From UBA2040 sp041751955 (GTDB lineage: Bacteria > Bacteroidota > Bacteroidia > Flavobacteriales_D > Crocinitomicaceae): a DNA stretch of 64,000 nt. Each line of letters begins with the position of its first letter. Within the stretch, counting starts at the first letter, position 1. The notes beneath the pieces are model-generated. The model did no database searches. It was not told where the DNA came from and worked only from the letters and a program-made list of their open reading frames with translations. The DNA lies in contig JBGSIB010000074.1 in assembly GCA_041751955.1 (NCBI GenBank), positions 1 to 64,000 of the forward strand, written 5' to 3'. This document shows positions 57,931 to 64,000 of the stretch, in pieces. Both the position numbers and the translations under genes were made by a program.

Positions 57931-60558
57931 ATGTTTCGTTGGCGCCTACTTTTCTTCTTTTTTGGGTTGAGTTTTTCAGCTCTAGCGACGCACAACCGTT
58001 CGGGCGAAATCACCTACAAACATATTGCAGGAAATACCTACGAATTTACGATTACCACCTGCACAAAACTGACCTCAGAAGCAAACAAAGACAGACTAGG
58101 AATCAATTTCGGTGATGGTTTTTCAGATACACTTACCTTAGTTCAATTCTTCGATTATCCCTCAACCGATACCAAGAAAAACATTTACATCGGCAATCAC
58201 ACTTACACTGGTCCAGGAACTTTCCTAATTTCTGTAGAAGACCCTAATAGAAATGCTGATGTCCTCAACATTGTGAATTCAGTAACCACCATTTTTTGCA
58301 TACAAACACAGCTTATTATTTCTCCCTTCCTCGGTATTGCTAATAACTCTTTGCAATTTGATGATTGTCCATGTCCAGAAAACGCCTGTACAGGTCAACC
58401 TTGGATTTACAATCTTGGTGCCTACGATATGGACGGCGACAGTTTGAGTTATGGAATTATTCCATGCAAAAGCGATGACTGCATTGACATGGCCATTCCT
58501 ACGGTTTTTCAGTATCCAGAAGCAATTGGTGGAGGAACAATGAACATCGATCCTGTTTTTGGAACCATCACCTGGGCAAGCCCTAATATACAAGGCGAAT
58601 ACAATTTTGCGATTAAAGTAAATGAATACAGAGGTGGTGTTTTGATAGGTTATGTTATTCGTGACATGCAGATCACTGTAAAAGGAAGCTGTGGCAATGC
58701 TGCTCCTGTACTCAGTAATTTCGCTGATACCTGCGTAATGGCCGACAGTACTATTTTAAAAACATTGACAGCAACAGACAGTCCTGGATCGCCTGGGGAT
58801 GTTCCTGTTTTAAATTGGGATTATTTTGGTGCCGCTTTTAACTTGACAAATGCTCCAGCTATTTTTGTCAATATTAATGCTCCAGGAAATCCGATTTCAG
58901 GAACTTTTTCTTGGACACCTTCCTGCGCGGCTGTTCGTCAAGCTCCTTATCTAATTACGATTGAAGCTTCTGACCAAGGTCCGGGAGTTTCGTTAAAAGA
59001 TTTGAGTTCCACCAGGATTAAAGTAAATGGCCCACCGATAGAAAATCTACAAATTTCTGCCAGTCTCAACGAGTCCGATTTAATATGGAATCAGGCGGAT
59101 TGTCCGCAAGTCACAGGTTACAACATTTATAGAAGTTTCGACAGCACTTATTCTGCAAATTCGTGTTGTGGCAATGACGAAGCTTTGAATTTAGGATATC
59201 AGAAAATTGGCGAAACAACTTCCAAAACGGATACCATTTTTCAGGATAATGGTCCCTTGGTAGCCGGCAACAAATATTGTTATACGGTGACAGCGGTATA
59301 CAGTAATGACGCTGAAAGCTGCATGGTTCCTCCGGTTTGTGTTGCCTTGCCTTTTGATTTGCCCATAATTACACATGTCACCGTTGACAGTACCAGTTTT
59401 GATTTTGGAATAGACAGTATCCGTTGGACACATCCTTTAGATTTGGACACTTTACTTTATACGGGTCCATATCAATATAGATTATACAGAGGAGAAGATT
59501 TTGCCTCGCCGAATAGTTTGATTTATTCTTCACCGATAAACGCTAGTTTGAGTGCTTTGGATACCTTCTATGTGGATCTCAATATTAGTACCACAGCTTT
59601 CCCCTATTCCTATCAGGTAGAATTGATGAATTCAGGCGTTGCTGTCGGTAGAAGCTCCGTTGCGCATAGTATTTTTATCATTCCAACACCTGTGGACAAT
59701 GGCGTTCAATTGAACTGGGAAGACATTACTCCTTGGAATAATTTCTTGTATGAAATATACAGAAATGACGGAGATGGTTTGCCCTTTGTTCTGCATGCAA
59801 CAGTTGATACGAACTATTTTGCAGATTACAATTTAATCAACGGCCAAGAGCACTGTTACAAAGTTCGAAGCATAGGAAAATATTCATTATCTGTCTTAAC
59901 GGATACTTTGTACAACTGGTCGCAATATGTCTGTGCAACCGCTTATGACAATGAACCGCCATGCCCACCCGGAAATGTCAGCATTACTGGCAATTGTGAA
60001 ACATTGACCAATGCCATCTCGTGGAGTAATCCCAATAATAGTTGTGCGGATGATGTAGTGGCTTATCAACTTTTTTATTCACCTACTAAAGACGGAGAAT
60101 ATACCCAAATTCAGACATTCAATTTTGATACGGACACAACCTTTTTGTTTCAAGACACCAACTCAATCGCTGGTTGTTTCTATTTAAAAGCTTCGGATTC
60201 TGTTATTTACAACAACCAAAGTGTGGCTTCGGATACAGTTTGTGTAGACAACTGCGAACCTATATATGCTTTACCCAATGTGTTCACACCGAATTTAGAT
60301 GGGCCAAACGATCTTTACACGGCCATTTTACCCTTCAAATTCATCAGTCGCGTTGAATTCTATGCGCTGAACCGATGGGGAGAACAAGTTTTTTATACCG
60401 AGGATCCGAACATTAATTGGAACGGATTTGACCAAAAAGAGAACAAATTATTATCATCGGGAGTTTACTTCTATCGATGCACAGTTTATGCGATAAGCTT
60501 GGATGGAGAAGTTCCCTTTGAGTTGCACGGTTTCATCCATTTGATACACGACAAATAA
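57931..60558 (+). CDS. Large secreted protein with type B (gliding-associated) T9SS domain
   Basis: This 875-residue exported protein has a signal peptide (MFRWRLLFFFFGLSFSALA) and the N-terminal motif THNRSGEITYKHIAGNTYEFTITTCTKLT seen in large Bacteroidota surface proteins. Cadherin-like segments (AYDMDGDSLSYGIIPC, GTFSWTPSC) and Fn3-like modules (WNQADCPQVTGYNIYRSFDS; VQLNWEDITPWNNFLYEIYRND) follow. It ends in a type B sorting domain, LPNVFTPNLDGPNDLYTAI to SSGVYFYRCTVY. Type B substrates are often not anchored by A-LPS in the same way as type A. Many cysteine pairs suggest disulfides. Its stop overlaps ribE by one base (TAATG). Confidence 0.9.
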   Translation: MFRWRLLFFFFGLSFSALATHNRSGEITYKHIAGNTYEFTITTCTKLTSEANKDRLGINFGDGFSDTLTLVQFFDYPSTDTKKNIYIGNHTYTGPGTFLISVEDPNRNADVLNIVNSVTTIFCIQTQLIISPFLGIANNSLQFDDCPCPENACTGQPWIYNLGAYDMDGDSLSYGIIPCKSDDCIDMAIPTVFQYPEAIGGGTMNIDPVFGTITWASPNIQGEYNFAIKVNEYRGGVLIGYVIRDMQITVKGSCGNAAPVLSNFADTCVMADSTILKTLTATDSPGSPGDVPVLNWDYFGAAFNLTNAPAIFVNINAPGNPISGTFSWTPSCAAVRQAPYLITIEASDQGPGVSLKDLSSTRIKVNGPPIENLQISASLNESDLIWNQADCPQVTGYNIYRSFDSTYSANSCCGNDEALNLGYQKIGETTSKTDTIFQDNGPLVAGNKYCYTVTAVYSNDAESCMVPPVCVALPFDLPIITHVTVDSTSFDFGIDSIRWTHPLDLDTLLYTGPYQYRLYRGEDFASPNSLIYSSPINASLSALDTFYVDLNISTTAFPYSYQVELMNSGVAVGRSSVAHSIFIIPTPVDNGVQLNWEDITPWNNFLYEIYRNDGDGLPFVLHATVDTNYFADYNLINGQEHCYKVRSIGKYSLSVLTDTLYNWSQYVCATAYDNEPPCPPGNVSITGNCETLTNAISWSNPNNSCADDVVAYQLFYSPTKDGEYTQIQTFNFDTDTTFLFQDTNSIAGCFYLKASDSVIYNNQSVASDTVCVDNCEPIYALPNVFTPNLDGPNDLYTAILPFKFISRVEFYALNRWGEQVFYTEDPNINWNGFDQKENKLLSSGVYFYRCTVYAISLDGEVPFELHGFIHLIHDK

Positions 60559-61136
60559 TGTTTACAGGAATAATAGAAACGCTAGGAACGGTGAAAAAAA
60601 TCGTTCAAGAAAAAGAAAATTTTCATTTTACCATTCATTCTGCTATCACACATGAATTGAAAATAGACCAAAGTGTTGCCCACAATGGCTGTTGTTTGAC
60701 TGTTGTTGCCTTAGAAGGTGAAGAATACCTTGTTACTGCCATTCAGGAAACAATGGATAAAACGAACTTAGGTAAATGGCAAGTTGGGACCAAAGTAAAC
60801 TTAGAGCGTTGCATGGTAATGAATGGAAGATTAGATGGCCATATCGTTCAAGGTCATGTAGATACAACTGCTGAATGCATTAATATCGAGGACCAAAAAG
60901 GAAGTTGGAAGTATACTTTTCAATACGATGGAACAAGTCCAACCGTAGAAAAAGGCTCCGTGACCGTGAATGGAACGAGTTTAACCGTTGTTGATTCTAA
61001 GGAGAATTCTTTTTCGGTATGCATCATACCTTATACATATGAATATACGAATTTTCATCAACTTAAAGTCGGTGATTCCATCAACTTAGAGTTTGATATT
61101 ATTGGGAAGTATGTGGCAAAAATGATGGGGAGGTAA
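60558..61136 (+). CDS. ribE: Riboflavin synthase (alpha subunit)
   Basis: Riboflavin synthase makes riboflavin from two 6,7-dimethyl-8-ribityllumazine molecules. The 192-residue protein has two lumazine-binding repeats: MFTGIIETLGTVKKI...VAHNGCCLTVV and RLDGHIVQGHVDTTAEC...SVTVNGTSLTVV, each with the expected G-H-V/NG-x-x-LTVV motifs. Length is slightly below 200, which is normal. It is fused by a one-base overlap to the large T9SS gene, an odd partner that suggests read-through rather than shared function. No FMN riboswitch is seen. Confidence 0.96.
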   Translation: MFTGIIETLGTVKKIVQEKENFHFTIHSAITHELKIDQSVAHNGCCLTVVALEGEEYLVTAIQETMDKTNLGKWQVGTKVNLERCMVMNGRLDGHIVQGHVDTTAECINIEDQKGSWKYTFQYDGTSPTVEKGSVTVNGTSLTVVDSKENSFSVCIIPYTYEYTNFHQLKVGDSINLEFDIIGKYVAKMMGR

Positions 61137-61138
61137 AA

Positions 61139-61484
61139 AATTAACCGCAAAGGTAGCGGAGGTTTTCGCGGAGAGTTCTGAGTTAAAAACGAATAATTCT
61201 TGGATGATACTTGTTGCAGCTTTAATTAAATTCTCTTTGATTGCTATTATAATCTTTCGGGGACTTAGAATTCTCTATGGCCATGCATCTTAAATCACAA
61301 GTTCAACTGAACGCGAAAAAGAATATAAGTTGTTTTATTTAAGTATCATTCTTAAATTGATATTCTCGGGTCCAATTACAAATGAAACAATATCCTTATT
61401 GATTTACCCTCAGACCTTTATAAAAAACAACGTTTTACATTCTCCGCGTCCTTTGCGAACTCTCAGCGTTCACCGCGGTTAAAA
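61139..61484. repeat. Repeat element with inverted ends and a decayed coding remnant
   Basis: The left end (TTAACCGCAAAGGTAGCGGA) and, reversed, the right end (TTAACCGCGGTGAACGCTGA then GTTCGCAAAGGACGCGGAG) are related inverted sequences about 300 bases apart. Plus-strand fragments between them read SWMILVAALIKF, GLRILYGHAS and QVQLNAKKN, separated by stops and shifts. These resemble the GxxExxY family often bordered by such AACCGCAAAG repeats. I read it as a dead copy. It fills the gap between ribE and the next gene; no intact gene is present. Confidence 0.5.
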
Positions 61485-61487
61485 TTT

Positions 61488-62021
61488 CTACCATTTACGC
61501 ATTTTGCGCACTAGCTTTTTCTTTAAGCGTTTGATAACCGATTCTTTCGAATTAACATTGCCTACACGTATTAAATCTTTTTTAACTAACACACCATTTT
61601 GATAGAAGAAAAACTCGAAAGAAACATTCGTAATTTCTTCACGATACAATTTGAACAAGGTACCGTAACCCAAAGCTGTTTTAAAGTCGTCATTTTTCGT
61701 GCTGACCTTAAAGCGAGAGTCATATCCTCGAACAGAAACCAACATGTAAGTATCCAGCCCTTTTGCGCGAACCACATTTTTCAAAGAATCTCCTGCCAAT
61801 AAAACTTGATCACTACCTTCTTTTAGGATGTTCAATGAAGGTACCGCTTTAATGCCTCTGTCTGTAAAAAACTCTGTTAGTGCAATTTCGAGAGAATAAC
61901 GTTCATCTTCTTGCTCCATTTGTCCAACTATCAGGGCATTGGTCAAAGTAAATTCTTTCTTTTCTTGCGCAAAAGACGAAAAAGAAACAAAAATAAATGT
62001 GAATACAATTAGCTTTTTCAT
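61488..62021 (-). CDS. Secreted protein of unknown function
   Basis: This 177-residue exported protein has a signal peptide (MKKLIVFTFIFVSFSSFAQ). The mature part reads EFTLTNALIVGQMEQEDERYSLEIALTEFFTDRGIKAVPSLNIL then KGLDTYMLVSVRGYDSRF, and has a very basic end (KRLKKKLVRKMRKW). The pattern of a short helix followed by D-x-x-L-V-S-V-R-G-Y is reminiscent of TolB-N or CsgG-like beta-alpha folds, but this is a guess. It lies two bases downstream of metF and likely shares its transcript. Confidence 0.78.
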   Translation of the reverse strand: MKKLIVFTFIFVSFSSFAQEKKEFTLTNALIVGQMEQEDERYSLEIALTEFFTDRGIKAVPSLNILKEGSDQVLLAGDSLKNVVRAKGLDTYMLVSVRGYDSRFKVSTKNDDFKTALGYGTLFKLYREEITNVSFEFFFYQNGVLVKKDLIRVGNVNSKESVIKRLKKKLVRKMRKW

Positions 62022-62023
62022 AA

Positions 62024-62974
62024 TTAGAATATTTCTTTGGCAATTGATTTAACTTGGGATGAATTGGACATCGTATAATAATGTATACAAGGTGCTCCCG
62101 AAGCTTTTAATTCTTTAGACTGTTGGATTCCCCATTCGATTCCCACTTGCTCAACGGCAGCGTTATCCTTACATTTCAGTAATTCTTTCGAAAGCGCCTC
62201 GGGATAATCAATGTGGAAAAATTTCGGTAGAAAAGAAATGTGATTCAAAGTTTTAACTGGTTTCAAACCCGGAATAATGGGCACTGTGATACCTATCGCA
62301 CGACAATTTTTAACGAACTCAAAAAACTTTTCATTATCGAAGAACATTTGCGTCACAATATATTCAGCACCTGCATCCACCTTATCTTTTAAATACTGTA
62401 AATCCGTTTGCAGATTCATTGCCTCAAAATGTTTTTCAGGATAGCCGGCCGCTCCAATGCAAAAATCTGTGGGTTCCAATTCCACATCATCCAACATATA
62501 CAAACCTTCATTCATATCCGTTACTTGACGAATCAACTCAACAGCGAATTGGTGACCATCCTTATGTGGACGAAAACTGCTTTCGGTTTTGATAGAATCT
62601 CCTCTTAAGGCTAACACATTATCAATTCCCAAAAATTGAAGATCGATTAAGGCATTTTCTGTTTCCTCTTTGCTAAAACCACCACAAATCAAATGCGGAA
62701 CCGCGTCAACATCATATTTATTCATAATAGCCGCACAAATACCAACAGTGCCGGGACGTTTGCGAATGGCTATTTTCTCCAAAAGACCATTCTCACGTTC
62801 TTTGTACACGAACTCCTCACGGTGATACGTTACATTCACAAACTTAGGTTTGAACTCCATCAAAGGATCAATTCCATCATAAATGGATTGGATACTCTTA
62901 CCTTTTAAAGGAGGTAAAATTTCAAAAGAAAACAGCGTATCTTTCGCTTCCTGAATGTGTTGTGTAACTTTCAT
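62024..62974 (-). CDS. metF: Methylenetetrahydrofolate reductase (MetF)
   Basis: MetF reduces 5,10-methylene-THF to 5-methyl-THF with FAD, supplying methyl groups for methionine synthesis. The 316-residue protein has the TIM-barrel signatures FSFEILPPLKGKSI, PHLICGGFSKEETENAL, LGIDNVLALRGDS, FCIGAAGYPEKHFEA, GAEYIVTQMFFDNEKFFEF and PIIPGLKPVKTL. Length is normal for bacteria. A -7-like TATATTTG (minus, 62991-62998) lies just upstream, with no clear -33. It is followed after two bases by the secreted unknown. Confidence 0.96.
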   Translation of the reverse strand: MKVTQHIQEAKDTLFSFEILPPLKGKSIQSIYDGIDPLMEFKPKFVNVTYHREEFVYKERENGLLEKIAIRKRPGTVGICAAIMNKYDVDAVPHLICGGFSKEETENALIDLQFLGIDNVLALRGDSIKTESSFRPHKDGHQFAVELIRQVTDMNEGLYMLDDVELEPTDFCIGAAGYPEKHFEAMNLQTDLQYLKDKVDAGAEYIVTQMFFDNEKFFEFVKNCRAIGITVPIIPGLKPVKTLNHISFLPKFFHIDYPEALSKELLKCKDNAAVEQVGIEWGIQQSKELKASGAPCIHYYTMSNSSQVKSIAKEIF

Positions 62975-63013
62975 TTTTTTTATTGACTGACAAATATAAG
63001 GGAATTTCGAGCC

Positions 63014-63682
63014 TTATCGATTAGCGTAATGGAATTCAGCCCATTCTAAGTCTTCTGCTTGTGTTATTTTAACGTTTTCCTTGTTTCCCTGAAAAATATG
63101 AATCCGGAACCCAGCGGCTTCAAAAACAGAAGCATCATCGGTAAATAAATTCGTAAATTCTTGTTCGTAAGCTTTTACGAGTTGATCTTTTTTAAACCAC
63201 TGAGGTGTCTGAATGACAGTATAATTAACTCGATTTAATGCCTTATTGTTTTCATCATCAAACCAACGTAAAGATTCTTGAATGGGCATGCCTGGCACGG
63301 CTCCCAAATGACTTTCCAAAGCTAAGAATCCACGTTCAAAAGCTTCTTTCGACACCAATGGACGAACGCCATCGTGAATGCAAATTTTTTCACCTACACA
63401 TTCACGTAGCGCATTTTGGACCGAATGAAATCTTTCTTCACCACCAGAAATGACAAGATGATCAATTTGACAATTGTGCTTTTCACAAAGAGCTTTCCAT
63501 TCCGACTTCCATTCTTGAGGCAAGGTAATGACGAACTGTGCATTAGGCGCAAATGCGTGCAACCGGTTCAATGTTTGAAGTAAAATCGGTTTTCCAGCGA
63601 GTAAAAGAAACTGTTTGGGAACGCTGGCTCCCATACGTTTTCCAATTCCTCCAGCGGTAATGATAATACTTAGTTCACTCAT
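63014..63682 (-). CDS. ispD: 2-C-methyl-D-erythritol 4-phosphate cytidylyltransferase
   Basis: IspD attaches CMP to MEP in the non-mevalonate isoprenoid pathway. The 222-residue protein has the nucleotide-binding start AGGIGKRMGASVPKQFLLLAGKPIL, then the HDGVRPLVS motif (metal and substrate site), GMPIQESLRW, QTPQWFKKDQL and TDDASVFEAAGF. Length is normal. It lies 39 bases upstream of metF on the same strand. The gene upstream is a small membrane protein. Confidence 0.96.
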   Translation of the reverse strand: MSELSIIITAGGIGKRMGASVPKQFLLLAGKPILLQTLNRLHAFAPNAQFVITLPQEWKSEWKALCEKHNCQIDHLVISGGEERFHSVQNALRECVGEKICIHDGVRPLVSKEAFERGFLALESHLGAVPGMPIQESLRWFDDENNKALNRVNYTVIQTPQWFKKDQLVKAYEQEFTNLFTDDASVFEAAGFRIHIFQGNKENVKITQAEDLEWAEFHYANR

Positions 63683-63746
63683 GGTCTAAAAACAAAAAAA
63701 GGTCATTAGTTTGTCAACTAACAACCTTCAATGAATTGATTTTCAA

Positions 63747-63938
63747 TTACTTTATTTTGTTGGGATTATCTTTTGCTTGCTGATTGAATTTCTTTTGCAA
63801 GTTCAACCAATAAAACAAACCTACAAATCCAAGTACAATTAATGAATAGTTGAACAAGTTACCCACCCACTCCAAAGGAAGGAATGCATAGTTTGTCATG
63901 AAATCACCTATACCGTAAAAAATCGTTGAAGAGCTCAT
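63747..63938 (-). CDS. Small single-pass membrane protein (DUF6341-like)
   Basis: This 63-residue protein has one clear membrane helix (FNYSLIVLGFVGLFYWLNL) after a short N-terminal part with MTNYAFLPLEWVGNLF, and a Lys/Asn-rich tail. The opening resembles DUF6341, a small Flavobacteriia family of unknown role; that name is from memory and not certain. It is transcribed toward ispD, 64 bases away, and divergent from a possible gene at the right edge. Confidence 0.72.
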   Translation of the reverse strand: MSSSTIFYGIGDFMTNYAFLPLEWVGNLFNYSLIVLGFVGLFYWLNLQKKFNQQAKDNPNKIK

Positions 63939-63965
63939 TGTTGTGTGTTTTGAAGTACAAAGAAA

Positions 63966-64000
63966 ATGAAAATTTTAGAAAGTCATCCCATGTTCCATGA
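63966..64000 (+). CDS. Possible 5' end of a gene cut by the window edge
   Basis: An ATG at 63966-63968 opens a frame that reads MKILESHPMFH and continues to the window edge. Its position, divergent from the small membrane protein with a shared 28-base gap, suits a real gene, but eleven codons are too few to identify it. Confidence 0.3.
   Translation, partial: MKILESHPMFH

Noticed and set aside
60500..60560. FMN riboswitch before ribE
   Set aside because: The gene starts inside the stop of the T9SS gene; there is no leader that could fold into the element.

Overview
The window looks like chromosome of a low-GC Bacteroidota, most likely order Flavobacteriales and probably near Fluviicola/Crocinitomicaceae. 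This rests on several proteins with type IX secretion (T9SS) C-terminal sorting domains of type A and type B, many Cys-lipoproteins, an atpBEFHAG operon without atpD/atpC, promoter candidates of the Bacteroidota form TTG-N17..20-TAnnTTTG, and small conserved families typical of this group. The genus is an inference; no rRNA or tRNA gene was found.

Layout. 1-207: the 5' end of a transposase-like gene (IS1595 type) and the infB terminator. 208-16952 (mostly minus strand): infB lies about 12 kb downstream of rimP-nusA. The gap is filled by two sister lipoproteins and a signalling/envelope-stress island: an NtrC-type regulator, a receiver protein broken by a one-base frameshift, an AI-2E family permease, holin-like, YtxH-like, DUF748 and DUF1328 proteins, two histidine kinases and an Rcp1-type receiver. 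17091-27288: two tandem copies of a four-gene surface cassette (tail-fibre-like protein, PKD-like lipoprotein, ~950-residue T9SS cargo, small lipoprotein), bracketed by short elements with inverted ends. One copy of the tail-fibre-like gene survives only as a pseudogene. 27340-34432: a DUF3109 protein, a membrane protein, miaE and the ATP synthase operon. 34562-43385: M1 aminopeptidase lipoprotein, biotin carboxyl carrier protein, a TlpA/DUF6029/Omp28 operon, a T9SS protein and cysQ. 43386-49261: two outer-membrane barrels, a divergent XRE regulator/lipoprotein pair and a DEAD-box helicase. 49595-60558: T9SS proteins, three tandem single-stranded DNA-binding proteins, small lipoproteins and a CBS protein. 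60558-64000: ribE, a decayed repeat element, a secreted unknown, metF, ispD and a small membrane protein.

How the genes fit together. Housekeeping functions (translation initiation, transcription elongation, ATP synthesis, riboflavin, folate and isoprenoid steps) alternate with accessory surface genes. The strongest candidate for an undescribed system is the duplicated four-gene cassette at 17193-26836. Its gene order is conserved between the two copies while the proteins have diverged strongly. All four products carry export signals, and a 95-bp identical direct repeat spans one cassette unit. A second candidate is the stress-signalling island inserted between nusA and infB.
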